A stretch of DNA of 64,000 nt from contig CAOKRG010000003.1 in the NCBI GenBank assembly GCA_948471095.1, forward strand, positions 1-64,000. The letters run 5' to 3'. This DNA comes from an uncultured Oscillospiraceae bacterium. Lineage in GTDB: Bacteria > Bacillota > Clostridia > Oscillospirales > Acutalibacteraceae. Below the pieces are notes generated by a model. It saw nothing but the letters and a program-made list of their open reading frames with translations. It made no database searches and was not told where the DNA came from. Made by a program: the position numbers and the translations under genes. Positions 24,113 to 33,532 of this stretch are shown here, piece by piece (the first letter of the stretch is position 1; each line of letters starts with the position of its first letter).

Positions 24113-24273
24113 GTACGCAAGGCGTACATTGCGAGTTTTCGCCCTTCGCGCGAGGCGCGCGTTTTTGCTTTGCAAAAATGCGGCAAAAACTCAAAGCGGA
24201 TTTATTCTAAAAGCAATGTACGCAAAGCGCACATAACGAGTTTTTGCCCTTCACGCGGAGGGCGTGCGATTTT
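24110..24273 (+). repeat. Duplicated double-hairpin element in the purL leader
   Basis: Two related copies (24110-24166 and 24215-24273) start with AATGTACGCAARGCGYACAT, continue with CGAGTTTTYGCCCTTC, and end with a second hairpin, CGCGCG-agg-CGCGCG in copy A and a CACGC/GTG version in copy B, then a T tract. Copies are offset by 105 nt. Between them is GTTTTTGCtttGCAAAAA(T). Each copy could fold as terminator-like RNA ahead of purL. Confidence 0.65.
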
Positions 24274-24310
24274 ATTTCAGCCCATGGCTGGGCCTAGGGA
24301 GGATTTTCGT

Positions 24311-27300
24311 ATGGTCAGCAGGATCTATGTGGAAAAGAAAAAAGGCTATGACGTGGAGGCGGTGGGCCTCCTGGCCGACTTGAGGCAGAGCCTGGGTCTG
24401 GAGGGCCTGACCGGCCTGCGCATCGTCAACCGGTACGATATGGAGGGCCTGTCCCAGGAGCAGTTCCAGGCGGCTGTCGAGACCGTGCTCTCCGAGCCCA
24501 ATGTGGACCAGGTGTTTCCGGAGGAATACCCCCTTCCGGGGGACTGCCGCTGGTTCGTCACCGAGTACCTGCCCGGCCAGTTTGACCAGCGGGCCGACTC
24601 CGCGGCCCAGTGCGTCCAGCTGCTCACCGGCGGGGAGCGCCCCCTGTGCCGCACCGCCAAGCTCATCGGCCTGCGGGGGGCCTGCGGCGAGGAGGACTTT
24701 GCCCGGGTAAAGTCCTATCTGATCAACCCTGTGGAGTGCCGGGAGGCCTCCATGGAAAAGCCCGCCACCCTGGCCATGGAAAGCCCCACTCCTCCGGACG
24801 TGGCCCGCGTCGTTGGCTTCACCGGCTGGGACGAGGCGGCCATGAAGGAGTTTTTTGATTCCATGGGCTTTGCCATGACCCTCTCCGACCTGCTCTTCTG
24901 CCAGGAGTACTTCCGGGACCAGGAGCGCCGGGACCCCTCCCTGACCGAGCTGCGGGTCATCGACACCTATTGGAGCGACCACTGCCGCCACACCACCTTC
25001 CTCACCCGGCTGAATGACATAAAGGTGGAGGACGGCCCCTTGAAGGAGGCCGTGGAAAAGGCGCTGGCCGGCTATCTCGCCCTGCGCGCGGAGCTCTATG
25101 GCCCGGATACGGACCGGCCAGTCTCCCTGATGGACATGGCCACCATTGGCGGCAAGTACTTGAGCAAAAAGGGCCTGTGCCCGGACCTGGACGTAAGCGA
25201 GGAGATCAACGCCTGTTCCATTGAGGCCAACGTCACCGTGGACGGCGAGGCCCAGCCCTGGCTCATCCAGTTTAAGAACGAGACCCACAACCACCCCACG
25301 GAGATCGAGCCCTTCGGCGGGGCCGCCACCTGCCTGGGCGGGGCCATCCGGGACCCCCTCTCGGGCCGGGCCTATGTGTACCAGGCCATGCGGGTCACGG
25401 GCTCCGGCGACCCCACCGTGCCCGTGGAGCAGACCCTGCACGGCAAGCTGCCCAGCCGGAAGATCACCACCGGCGCGGCCCAGGGCTATTCCAGCTATGG
25501 CAACCAGGTGGGCCTGGCCACCGGCCAGGTCACGGAGCTCTACGACCCCGGCTATGTGGCCAAGCGCCTGGAGATCGGCGCGGTGGTGGGGGCCTCTCCC
25601 AAGGAGAACGTGCGCCGGGAGCGGCCCGCCCCGGGCGACGTGGTTGTGCTGCTGGGCGGGGCCACGGGCCGGGACGGCATCGGTGGGGCCACGGGCTCCA
25701 GCATGGCCCACACGGAAAAGTCCGTGGAGGTCTGCGGGGCCCAGGTGCAAAAGGGCAACCCGCCCACCGAGCGGAAGATCCAGCGGCTGTTCCGAAACCC
25801 GGCCGCGGCCAAGCTGATCAAGCGCTGCAACGATTTCGGCGCGGGCGGCGTGTGCGTGGCCATCGGCGAGCTGGCCCCGGGGCTTGCCATTGACCTGGAC
25901 AAGGTGCCGAAAAAGTACGAGGGCCTGGACGGCACGGAGCTGGCCATTTCCGAGAGCCAGGAGCGCATGGCCGTGGTCCTGGCCCCAGGGGACGTGGAGG
26001 CTTTCCGCGCCTTGGCGGCGGCGGAGAACCTGGACGCCCAGACCGTGGCTTTGGTCACGGAGGAGCCCCGGCTGAAAATGAACTGGCGGGGCGACCGGGT
26101 GGTGGACCTTTCCCGGGCCTTTTTGGATACCAACGGCGTGACCCAGAACGCCAGCGCGGTGATTGCCGCGCCCCAGGGGCAGGCCTACCGGAACGCGGTG
26201 CCCCAGGCCCTGGAGGGCAAAACCGGCGCGGAGGCCCTGCTGGCCAATATGGCCCGGCTGGAGGTCTGCGGCCAGAAGGGGCTTTGCGAGCGGTTCGACT
26301 CGGTGATCGGCGCGGGCACGGTGCTGATGCCCTTTGGCGGCACGTACCAGCTCACTCCCGAGGAGGCCATGGTGGCGAAGGTGCCCCTGCTTTCCGGCGA
26401 GACCGATGACGCCACGGCCATGAGCTACGGATACATTCCCGGGGTCAGCAAATATTCCCCCTTTATGGGCGCGGCCTACGCGGTGGTGGAGAGCCTCTCC
26501 AAGCTGCTGGCCGTGGGGGCCGACCCCCTAAAGGCCCGGCTCACCTTCCAGGAGTATTTTCCCCGGCTCCACGAGGACCCGGCGCGGTGGGGCCTGCCCG
26601 CCGCCGCCCTGCTGGGAGCGCTCAGCGCCCAGACCGGCATGGGCCTGCCCGCCATTGGCGGCAAGGATAGCATGTCCGGCTCCTTCGAGGATTTGGACGT
26701 GCCCCCCACCCTGGTAAGCTTTGCCCTTAGCATGACCAAGGCCAGCCGCACCCTCTCCGCCTGCGTGCGCCGGCCCGGGACCCAGCTGGTGCTGCTCCCC
26801 GTGCCCGCCGGGGAGGACGGGATGCCCCATTGGGAGAAGCTCAAGGAGCTCTACCGCCAGGTGCAGGCCCACATCCATTGCGGAGACATTACCGCAGCGG
26901 GCGTGGTCCGGGAGGGCGGGGCCTCGGCCTGCGCGCTGCGCATGTGCTTTGGCAACAAGCTGGGCTTTAAGTTTGAGAAGGGCCTCTCCCGCGAGACGCT
27001 GTACGCCCCCATGGAGGGCGCGCTGGTGGTGGAGGTCTCTCCCGAGGCGGAGATCTCCTGCGGAATCCTGCTGGGACGCACCACGGGCGGCGGCCTGGTG
27101 GAGCTGGACGGGGAGAGGATCCCTGTGGACGCTCTGATCGACGCCTGGATGGGCACCCTGGAGAAGGTCTTCCCCAACCGGGCCGCTCCGGCCCCCATGC
27201 CCCAGGACGTGCCCCTGTACGGCCAGCGCAGCGGGAGGGCTCCGGCCATTAAGGCGGCCAAGCCCCGGGTGGTCATTCCCGCTTTTCCGGGCACCAACAG

Positions 27301-28057
27301 CGAGGTGGACTCGGCCCGGGCCTTTGAGCGGGCGGGGGCCGAGGCCGAGGTGCTGGTGGTGCGCAACCTGACCCCTTCGGACATCGAGGAGACCATCCGC
27401 CGGCTGGAGCGGGCCATCCGCAACAGCCAGATTATTATGATCCCCGGCGGCTTCTCCGGCGGCGACGAACCCGAGGGCTCGGGCAAATTCATTGCCACCA
27501 CCTTCCGCAACCCCCTGATTGCCGAGGCGGTCACCCACCTGCTGGAGCAGCGGGACGGGCTGATGCTGGGCATCTGCAACGGATTCCAGGCCCTGATCAA
27601 GCTGGGGCTGGTACCCTATGGGAAGATCACCCCTCCCAGCGCCAACGCCCCCACCTTGACCTTTAACTCCCTGGGCCGGCACGCGTCCCGGCTGGTCTAC
27701 ACCCGGGTGACCAGCGTCAAGTCCCCCTGGCTGCGGGGGGCCAAGCCGGGGGACGTGCACACCATCGCCATCTCCCACGGGGAGGGCCGGTTTGTGGCGG
27801 ACCAGGCCGCGCTGAAACAGCTTGTGGAAAACGGCCAGATCGCCACCCAATATGTGGACCCGGACGGGGCGGTGAGCGGGGACGTTCTGTGGAACCCCAA
27901 CGGCTCCGTGTGCGGCATCGAGGGCATTACCAGCCCGGACGGGCGAGTCCTTGGCAAGATGGGCCACAACGAGCGCTGGACCAAGGGCCTGTTTAAAAAC
28001 GTGCCCGGCCAAAAGGACCAGAGGCTGTTCCGCTCTGGGGTGGAGTATTTTGCGTGA
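24311..28057 (+). CDS. purL: Phosphoribosylformylglycinamidine synthase, single-chain
   Basis: The protein has 1248 residues, the usual length of the large PurL that fuses the two AIRS-like synthase halves with a C-terminal glutamine amidotransferase. It converts FGAR, glutamine and ATP to FGAM, step four of purine synthesis. Visible motifs are the synthase segment DTYWSDHCRHTTF, FKNETHNHPTEIEPFGGAAT, and in the amidotransferase PGGFSGGDEP and LGICNGFQ with the nucleophilic Cys. The ATG at 24311 follows GGGAGGA; a longer open frame upstream is made of repeat DNA. No other pur genes are nearby. Confidence 0.95.
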   Translation: MVSRIYVEKKKGYDVEAVGLLADLRQSLGLEGLTGLRIVNRYDMEGLSQEQFQAAVETVLSEPNVDQVFPEEYPLPGDCRWFVTEYLPGQFDQRADSAAQCVQLLTGGERPLCRTAKLIGLRGACGEEDFARVKSYLINPVECREASMEKPATLAMESPTPPDVARVVGFTGWDEAAMKEFFDSMGFAMTLSDLLFCQEYFRDQERRDPSLTELRVIDTYWSDHCRHTTFLTRLNDIKVEDGPLKEAVEKALAGYLALRAELYGPDTDRPVSLMDMATIGGKYLSKKGLCPDLDVSEEINACSIEANVTVDGEAQPWLIQFKNETHNHPTEIEPFGGAATCLGGAIRDPLSGRAYVYQAMRVTGSGDPTVPVEQTLHGKLPSRKITTGAAQGYSSYGNQVGLATGQVTELYDPGYVAKRLEIGAVVGASPKENVRRERPAPGDVVVLLGGATGRDGIGGATGSSMAHTEKSVEVCGAQVQKGNPPTERKIQRLFRNPAAAKLIKRCNDFGAGGVCVAIGELAPGLAIDLDKVPKKYEGLDGTELAISESQERMAVVLAPGDVEAFRALAAAENLDAQTVALVTEEPRLKMNWRGDRVVDLSRAFLDTNGVTQNASAVIAAPQGQAYRNAVPQALEGKTGAEALLANMARLEVCGQKGLCERFDSVIGAGTVLMPFGGTYQLTPEEAMVAKVPLLSGETDDATAMSYGYIPGVSKYSPFMGAAYAVVESLSKLLAVGADPLKARLTFQEYFPRLHEDPARWGLPAAALLGALSAQTGMGLPAIGGKDSMSGSFEDLDVPPTLVSFALSMTKASRTLSACVRRPGTQLVLLPVPAGEDGMPHWEKLKELYRQVQAHIHCGDITAAGVVREGGASACALRMCFGNKLGFKFEKGLSRETLYAPMEGALVVEVSPEAEISCGILLGRTTGGGLVELDGERIPVDALIDAWMGTLEKVFPNRAAPAPMPQDVPLYGQRSGRAPAIKAAKPRVVIPAFPGTNSEVDSARAFERAGAEAEVLVVRNLTPSDIEETIRRLERAIRNSQIIMIPGGFSGGDEPEGSGKFIATTFRNPLIAEAVTHLLEQRDGLMLGICNGFQALIKLGLVPYGKITPPSANAPTLTFNSLGRHASRLVYTRVTSVKSPWLRGAKPGDVHTIAISHGEGRFVADQAALKQLVENGQIATQYVDPDGAVSGDVLWNPNGSVCGIEGITSPDGRVLGKMGHNERWTKGLFKNVPGQKDQRLFRSGVEYFA

Positions 28058-28072
28058 TTTTAGAGGTAAAAA

Positions 28073-28822
28073 ATGGGGGATACTAACATAAAATATGATG
28101 AAAAGTTCGGAATAAACACCTTTAAGCGGGAGATCTGCGCCGAATTGGGCGGAGATTTCTGGGACAGGCTCACTGAGGATATCAGCCTGCCGGACATCGA
28201 TACGGAGGCCGCCTGCCAGTGCCGCCGTATGCGGGCGTTTATGGAGCGCTTTGAGAGCATGGCCGGGCCGGAGACGGCGAAGGACATCCTCTGCCGGGTG
28301 CGCCACGGCCTGCACCCGTCCCAGAGCGCCTGGGCCCGGGAGGAATTTCTGAGGGCCGGGGACCTGGACGTGTTCCTTCGGTCCCATATGGAAAAGGAGC
28401 TGGCCCGCTTTGAGGAGCTGAACCGTAGCGGCGGGGACTTCTACGGCCAGTACATCACGGACGAGGTGCTTGCCTTTATCCGCGGGAACCCGTCCATGCT
28501 GGCCCCGGTGCGGGTGGGGAGCGTGCTGCATGTCATGGCCTTCCCTGCTGATATGGGCGGATACCTTGGGGCCTTGGACCCGGCGGAGAAGCGGTACCAC
28601 GCCTGCCACTGCCCCTTTGCCAAGGAGTCCATCCGTTCCGGCGCCCCTGTCTCCCCTGCCCTGTGCGGCTGCAGCCTGGGACATGTGATGAACTTCGCCG
28701 AGGCCTTTCTGGACCGCCCGCTCCAGGGAAGGGTCGTAAGCTCTGTGCTGGCGGGGGACCTTAGCTGCCAATACGAAATCGATATTCCTCGGGATATCAT
28801 GGACGAATATGTAAAAACTTAA
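28073..28822 (+). CDS. Uncharacterised Cys/His-containing protein
   Basis: The protein has 249 residues with no signal peptide or membrane helix. The middle has SVLHVMAFPADMGGYL; the C-terminal third has YHACHCPFAKESI and CGCSLGHV, whose Cys and His residues could bind metal or form an active site. The pattern faintly recalls L-2-amino-thiazoline-4-carboxylate hydrolase-like or DUF6144-type proteins, but I cannot assign it. It begins 15 nt after purL with a GAGGT site and ends just before the DAHP synthase gene, so the three may be co-transcribed. Confidence 0.55.
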   Translation: MGDTNIKYDEKFGINTFKREICAELGGDFWDRLTEDISLPDIDTEAACQCRRMRAFMERFESMAGPETAKDILCRVRHGLHPSQSAWAREEFLRAGDLDVFLRSHMEKELARFEELNRSGGDFYGQYITDEVLAFIRGNPSMLAPVRVGSVLHVMAFPADMGGYLGALDPAEKRYHACHCPFAKESIRSGAPVSPALCGCSLGHVMNFAEAFLDRPLQGRVVSSVLAGDLSCQYEIDIPRDIMDEYVKT

Positions 28823-28844
28823 CTTAATAGAAAGCGTGATACCA

Positions 28845-29876
28845 ATGTCCATGCAGTTAAACCGCCAGCTCCCCCTGCCCGCCGACCTAAAGGCCCAGTA
28901 CCCTCTTTCTCCCGCCATCCAGGCCTTAAAAGCCCGGCGGGACCAGGAGATCCGGGCGGTGTTCGAGGGCCGCTCCGATAAGTTTTTGGTCATTGTGGGC
29001 CCCTGTTCCGCCGACAACCAGGACGCTGTGCTGGAATACGTCCACCGGCTGGCCGAGGTGAACGAGGCGGTAAAGGACCGGCTGGTGCTCATCCCCCGGG
29101 TGTATACCAACAAGCCCCGCACCACGGGCCAGGGCTACAAAGGGATGCTCCACCAGCCCTCGCCGGACAAGGCCCCGGACCTTTTGGAGGGCATCATCGC
29201 CATCCGGCGTATGCACATCCGGGTGATGGAGGAGTGCGGCCTGACCGCCGCCGACGAGATGCTCTACCCGGAGAACCGCAGCTATCTGGACGACGTGCTC
29301 TGCTACGAGGCGGTGGGGGCCCGGTCGGTGGAGAACCAGCAGCACCGGCTTACCGCCAGCGGCATGGACATCCCCGTGGGCATGAAGAACCCCACCAGCG
29401 GGGATCTCTCCGTCATGCTCAATTCCATCCAGGCGGCCCAAAGCTCCCACAACTTTTTATACCGGGGCTGGGACGCCACCACCGAAGGCAACCCCCTGGC
29501 CCACGCCATTTTGCGGGGCGGCGTGGACAAATACGGCACCTGCGTGCCCAACTACCACTATGAGGACCTGATGCGCCTGTGCGAACTCTACCAGGGCCGG
29601 GACCTGAAAAACCCCGCCGCCATTGTGGACGTAAACCACTCCAATTCCGACAAGAAGTACAAGGAGCAGGTCCGCATTGTCAGCGAGGTGCTCCACAGCC
29701 GGAGGTACGACCCACGCGTTCGGGCGCTGGTCAAGGGCGTGATGATCGAGAGCTACCTGGAGGAAGGCTCGCAGCCCATCGAGGGAGAGCGGATTTACGG
29801 CAAGTCCATCACCGACCCCTGCCTGGGCTGGGCCGATACCCGTAAGCTGCTGTTCCATATTGCGGAAAACGTATAA
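28845..29876 (+). CDS. 3-deoxy-7-phosphoheptulonate synthase, class I
   Basis: The protein has 343 residues and is an AroF/AroG/AroH-type DAHP synthase, joining phosphoenolpyruvate and erythrose 4-phosphate as the first step to aromatic amino acids. Visible motifs are VIVGPCSADN (PEP-binding), PRVYTNKPRTTGQGYKG, VGMKNPTSGDL, and DVNHSNSDKKY near the metal site. Length and N-terminal extension match feedback-regulated enzymes of this class. I chose ATG at 28845; a GTG at 28836 is possible. A strong terminator follows. Confidence 0.93.
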   Translation: MSMQLNRQLPLPADLKAQYPLSPAIQALKARRDQEIRAVFEGRSDKFLVIVGPCSADNQDAVLEYVHRLAEVNEAVKDRLVLIPRVYTNKPRTTGQGYKGMLHQPSPDKAPDLLEGIIAIRRMHIRVMEECGLTAADEMLYPENRSYLDDVLCYEAVGARSVENQQHRLTASGMDIPVGMKNPTSGDLSVMLNSIQAAQSSHNFLYRGWDATTEGNPLAHAILRGGVDKYGTCVPNYHYEDLMRLCELYQGRDLKNPAAIVDVNHSNSDKKYKEQVRIVSEVLHSRRYDPRVRALVKGVMIESYLEEGSQPIEGERIYGKSITDPCLGWADTRKLLFHIAENV

Positions 29877-29911
29877 GGGCAAAGGCTCTTTTGTTCAATC
29901 ATCTGTCAGAA

Positions 29912-29953
29912 AAAAGCAAGCGGGTCCGGTTTTCCACCGGCCTGCTTGCTTTT
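29912..29953. terminator. Bidirectional terminator
   Basis: AAAAGCAAGCGGGTCCGGT pairs with ACCGGCCTGCTTGCTTTT, with A and T tracts both ways. It can serve the DAHP synthase gene and the convergent small gene. Confidence 0.88.
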
Positions 29954-29972
29954 TGCATGGCGCGCGGCTTGG

Positions 29973-30194
29973 CTAGAGCTTGAAGTCCTCCGGGTCGAAA
30001 TCCGTACGGAGGGGCGGGGACGGGCGGGGGGTTCGAAGCAGAGGATTGTAAAGGTAGGAGCGGCAGTTCTCGCCTGGGCCTGGGAGGCGGAGGGTGCAGG
30101 CCGGGCGGTCCGCGGGCCCGCCGTTATGGTAGCAGTAGGCGCAGTCCTGGGGGACCGACTGGCCGAAGAGGGGGGATTTTTTCTTTTTGCCCAT
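29973..30194 (-). CDS. Small four-cysteine protein
   Basis: The protein has 73 residues and four cysteines: C18 and C21 in CAYC, C33 and C44, which suit zinc or another metal. The C-terminus YLYNPLLRTPRP with DPEDFKL reads like a conserved tail in small clostridial proteins, but I cannot name the family. The ATG follows AGGAAGGA on the minus strand. It lies downstream of ylbJ with its own promoter in the gap. Confidence 0.65.
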   Translation of the reverse strand: MGKKKKSPLFGQSVPQDCAYCYHNGGPADRPACTLRLPGPGENCRSYLYNPLLRTPRPSPPLRTDFDPEDFKL

Positions 30195-30326
30195 GAAAAA
30201 GATTCCTTCCTGTGGCAGGATGTTTTCGACTCTGCGGCCTCCTGGCTCAAAAGGGGCCTTTGAACCAGGAAGCGGGGCCGCCTAACTCCCGAACCGGAGC
30301 GGCCGGCCTCTAAAGTGTCTTACTCT

Positions 30327-30355
30327 ATTATAGTGGATGAAGCTGAAGTTCGCAA
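30327..30355 (-). promoter_or_regulatory. Promoter of the small four-cysteine gene
   Basis: On the minus strand -35 TTGCGA (30350-30355) and -10 TATAAT (30327-30332) have a 17-nt spacer. Confidence 0.5.
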
Positions 30356-30398
30356 GGTGAAATTTTGAGAGGGTTAGCGCGGCGAGTAAGCCTTTTCC

Positions 30399-31520
30399 TC
30401 ATCTGACGCCGTCCCGGCCCTTCTCCACCAGCAGCAAAAACGCCCCGCACATGAGCAGCAGGGAGGCCCCGCCCAGCAGCGTGCCGGAAAACACTCCGCC
30501 TCCGGCCCCCACCGGGGCCAAGGTTTCCACCGCCGCCCGGGGCGCCAGGCGGTTCAGCAGCAGGAAGCATCCGGCGGACATGAGGCCGTGGACAAGGCGG
30601 CACAGGAAGAATTTCCACAGCTTGCAGGGAATCTCTGGGAAAAAGGAAAACACCTGCAAATGGACGCACAGCCCCCCAAAAGCCAGCCCGAAGGCGTAAA
30701 AGACCCCCGCGCACTGGAACCGCGCCGCCTCTCCCGCGCCGCCGGTGACTTCCAGCAGGAAGGCCAGCACCGCGGCGGACTCAAAGGGGCTGAACAGCCC
30801 GGTGCGGGCCAGTTTGGCCGTAAGAATCCCATAGAGGCCGCTGCCCAGCAGGATGGAGGTGAATCCGGAGAACAGCACCACGCAGGCGCACATGGCCAGG
30901 GTGCTCTGGGACGCGTCCCGCACCGAGGACGTCAGCGCCATCGCCAAAGGGGCGGGACGCTCCACCGGCGGGGACTCCGGCCCCAAAGGCGCGCGGAAGG
31001 CGGTGATTACCCCCAGCAGCAGGCCGGAAAGAGTCACCGAGGCGAACAGCAGCAGGCCCGCCCGGGGGCTTCCCAGCAGGCCGAAGCCCACAAAGCTGAC
31101 CACAAAGGCAAGGCCCGGGTTGACGCAGAACAGCAGCATCCGCCCCGCCTGTTCCCGGGTGATGAGGCCCTTCTCCAGCAGCAGGGAGGCCCCGCGGGCC
31201 CCGGCGGGATAGCCTCCCAGAAAGCTCATAAAGACCGGAACCCCGCAGCAGCCCGGAAGCCGGAACAACCACCGGACCGGCTTTTGCAGAAAACGCCCCA
31301 AAAAGGCCGAGGCCGGGGAGCGCACCGCGAAGCTGGCCAGGGCCATGTAGGGGAAGAGGGAGGGGGTCAGCACAGTCAGGCAGTAGCCGATGCTTTGGGC
31401 AACGCTTTGGCGGACCGTCTCCGGATAGGCCAGCAACGCGGCCAGGGCCAGCAGAAAGCCCAGGGCGCTCCAGATTCCGGAGCGGGAGAGGGACCGGGAG
31501 AATTTAAATTTGCGCTCCAT
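30399..31520 (-). CDS. ylbJ: Sporulation integral membrane protein YlbJ-like
   Basis: The protein has 373 residues and about eight hydrophobic segments. The sequences TPSLFPYMALASF and FMSFLGGYPAGARG match the nucleoside-recognition/YlbJ family of forespore-required membrane proteins. It acts during spore formation, probably at the forespore membrane, and its loss in relatives gives fragile spores. It is a single minus-strand gene beside sporulation genes yqfC-yqfD on the opposite strand, separated by a repeat block. Confidence 0.85.
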   Translation of the reverse strand: MERKFKFSRSLSRSGIWSALGFLLALAALLAYPETVRQSVAQSIGYCLTVLTPSLFPYMALASFAVRSPASAFLGRFLQKPVRWLFRLPGCCGVPVFMSFLGGYPAGARGASLLLEKGLITREQAGRMLLFCVNPGLAFVVSFVGFGLLGSPRAGLLLFASVTLSGLLLGVITAFRAPLGPESPPVERPAPLAMALTSSVRDASQSTLAMCACVVLFSGFTSILLGSGLYGILTAKLARTGLFSPFESAAVLAFLLEVTGGAGEAARFQCAGVFYAFGLAFGGLCVHLQVFSFFPEIPCKLWKFFLCRLVHGLMSAGCFLLLNRLAPRAAVETLAPVGAGGGVFSGTLLGGASLLLMCGAFLLLVEKGRDGVR

Positions 31521-31593
31521 GCAGTCAAGTCCTTTCTAAGTTTGGGTGTGTCCAAACGCGCGTTTTGTTAAGAGAAAAGCCCGCCAAGTGCAA

Positions 31594-31814
31594 CAGTAAA
31601 AGTGTCGTCATTCTCGACTGCCGTCTCGGTCGAGTTGACGAAGTCAACTCGTGCGCTGGACAATCGCCACTGGCGATTAGCGCCCTTTTCAAGAGGTGGA
31701 CGAGTTATCCAAAGGATAACTCGTGGGTTTTTAGGGACAACGTCCCTAAGCCGCTGGAGGGCGCTGCTCCCCTGTGGGGAGCGTTTAGCGCCGACCGAGC
31801 CGGCAGGCGAGACT
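31594..31814. repeat. Modular hairpin repeat, copy 4
   Basis: This block closely matches the first half of the 23.7-kb copy: TCTCGACTGCCGTCTCGGTCG, GAGTTGACGAAGTCAACTC, AATCGCCAcTGGCGATT, GAGTTATCCaaaGGATAACTC, then TTTTTAGGGAC/GTCCCTAAG, CGCTGCTCCCC-tgt-GGGGAGCG and CCGACCGAGCCGGCAGGCGAGAC. GTGTCCAAACGC (31550) and GGACACTCCCC (31850) lie outside it. No gene is seen in 31521-31955. Confidence 0.72.
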
Positions 31815-31955
31815 CCACTCCGTATTACTCCCCCAAAATGCGTCCTTTGGACACTCCCCTAAGTTTTGTCTGCCTATGCTTATGCGGGCTTTTGGTGATA
31901 CATGCGGCCCGGCCCACATAAAATGATGGAGACGTTAGGAAAGGGAGGCGGTCGG

Positions 31956-32174
31956 ATGGACAGGAGCGGCGGGGCGGTCATTGCCGTGACCGGGAACCGG
32001 AGCGCCGTGGTGGACGGCTGCGACGGCATTGTGGACTATGATTCGGAAAAGGTGGTCCTTCGGACCGGGCGCTTGACCGTACGGATTCATGGCCGGGACC
32101 TGCGGCTGCGGAGGCTGACGGAAAACGGCGCGGTGGTGGAGGGAATCATCAGCAGCTTGGAATACAGCTATTAG
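31956..32174 (+). CDS. yqfC: Sporulation protein YqfC
   Basis: The protein has 72 residues with the YqfC-family beta-rich sequence (VTGNRSAVVDGCDGIVDYDS, then LRLRRLTENGAVVEG). The ATG at 31956 follows GGGAGG with a 7-nt gap; upstream in-frame ATGs lack a site. yqfC sits next to yqfD in nearly all spore-forming Firmicutes and is made in the mother cell in Bacillus; its molecular role is not well defined. Confidence 0.88.
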   Translation: MDRSGGAVIAVTGNRSAVVDGCDGIVDYDSEKVVLRTGRLTVRIHGRDLRLRRLTENGAVVEGIISSLEYSY

Positions 32175-32185
32175 GAGGCTTGCTT

Positions 32186-33385
32186 GTGCTGGAAAGGGCG
32201 TATCATTGGTTGTCCGGCTATGTGGAATTTCAGGTAGAGGGGGACGGCGCGCGGTTTTTCACCGTGGCGGCCAAGCGGGGCATGGCGTTTTGGGGGTTTA
32301 CCCGGGCGGAGGGCAGGGCCGCGGCCCGGGTGAGGCCGGGAAGGTACCGGGCCCTGCGGCCCTTGTGCCGGCGCTGCGGGGTCCGGCTTCGGGTGCGCAA
32401 GAGGGGCGGCCTGCCCTTTCGGCTGCGGCAGCTGAGGAAGCGCCCCGGCCTGTTGGCGGGCGCGGCGCTGGCGGCGGGGCTGTTCTGGTTTTTGTCGGGC
32501 TTTGTGTGGGGGGTGGAGTTCACCGGCTGCGAGAGGACCCCGGTGAACCAGCTGGCCCAGTGCGCCCGGAAGAACGGGGTCTATCTGGGAGTCCGGAAGC
32601 GGGAGCTGGCCCCCCGAAGCGCGGCCAACGCCATTTTAAACGACATGCCCCAGTTAAGCTGGGTTTCGGTGAACACGGGAGGGTGTTTTGTCCAGGTAGC
32701 GGTAAAAGAGGGCACGGCCAAGCCCGAGCCGGAGAAGAGCCGGGAGCTCTCCAACATGGTGGCCGCCCGGGAGGGGGAGGTGGTGCACATCGAGGCCCAG
32801 CAGGGCCGGCCGGAGGTGAAGCTGGGCCAGGTGGTGGTCAAGGGGCAGCTGCTCATCGCGGGGCTTTACCAGGAAGTACCCGACCCCTACGGGCCGCAGC
32901 CGGATAAGCTCTACCAGGTGGCCGGAGCGGCCCGGGGAAAGGTGATTGCCGAGACCTACCGGGAATTCACCGTTCAGGCGGAGGGCGCCGTCCAAGAGCC
33001 CCAGGAAGTTGGGCGGGAGGTCCGGCTGTGGGCCGAGGCGTTCGGCCTGCGCCTTCCCCTGGGCCTGTGGAGCCGGCCGGAAGGGGAGGTCCGCACCTGG
33101 CGGGAGGAGAGCCGGGCCACCCTGCTGGGGGTGGAGCTGCCCCTGGCCCTGGAGCGGGAGACCGTGGTCCGCCTGGAGCGGCGGGAGCGGACGCTGACAA
33201 AGGAGCAGCTAAAGACCGCGGCCCTGCTCAAGCTGCGGGAGGCCCAGCGGGCGGCTCTGGGCGAAGAGGGCAGCGTGCTCCACGAAACCCTGGACTTCAC
33301 CTTTGCCGAGGGCCGCTGCATTCTAAGCGCCCAATGCCGGTGCCGGGAGAACATTGGGGAGGTTCAAGTAATATCGACAAATTAG
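32186..33385 (+). CDS. yqfD: Sporulation membrane protein YqfD
   Basis: The protein has 399 residues. An N-terminal cytoplasmic part (~90 residues) precedes one membrane helix (LLAGAALAAGLFWFLSGFVW), then a long extracytoplasmic domain with the FTGCERTP and KEGTAKP segments typical of YqfD. The GTG at 32186 lies seven nucleotides after AGGAGG; a TTG at 32180 is too close. It is co-transcribed with yqfC 11 nt upstream. In Bacillus it is sigma-E dependent and needed for full sporulation. Confidence 0.9.
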   Translation: MLERAYHWLSGYVEFQVEGDGARFFTVAAKRGMAFWGFTRAEGRAAARVRPGRYRALRPLCRRCGVRLRVRKRGGLPFRLRQLRKRPGLLAGAALAAGLFWFLSGFVWGVEFTGCERTPVNQLAQCARKNGVYLGVRKRELAPRSAANAILNDMPQLSWVSVNTGGCFVQVAVKEGTAKPEPEKSRELSNMVAAREGEVVHIEAQQGRPEVKLGQVVVKGQLLIAGLYQEVPDPYGPQPDKLYQVAGAARGKVIAETYREFTVQAEGAVQEPQEVGREVRLWAEAFGLRLPLGLWSRPEGEVRTWREESRATLLGVELPLALERETVVRLERRERTLTKEQLKTAALLKLREAQRAALGEEGSVLHETLDFTFAEGRCILSAQCRCRENIGEVQVISTN

Positions 33386-33431
33386 ACAATATATTTCAAA
33401 TATATTTGGCGAATGAGTCTATTTTTAAAGC

Positions 33432-33461
33432 TTGAACCCGAGCGCTGATGTGTGGTATAAT
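33432..33461 (+). promoter_or_regulatory. Promoter of the acetyltransferase-phoH operon
   Basis: -35 TTGAAC (33432-33437) and -10 TATAAT (33456-33461), spacer 18 nt. It begins a run of close, co-oriented genes to era. Confidence 0.7.
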
Positions 33462-33532
33462 AGCTATGGAAATCTATGCCGCAAAAGGCGGCCTACAAGC
33501 TCCCCGGGCTTGTTGGAAAGGAGGGGGCGGCG

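Noticed and set aside
24014..24310. N-terminal extension of PurL
   Set aside because: The frame is open but consists of promoter and hairpin DNA; the ATG at 24311 has a ribosome site and matches the family start.
24110..24310. Purine riboswitch in the purL leader
   Set aside because: The conserved purine riboswitch junction sequence and loops are not visible; only simple hairpins are seen.
26528..29125. Long minus-strand frame opposite purL
   Set aside because: Shadow of a high-GC gene; composition and sequence are not protein-like, and the plus-strand genes are certain.
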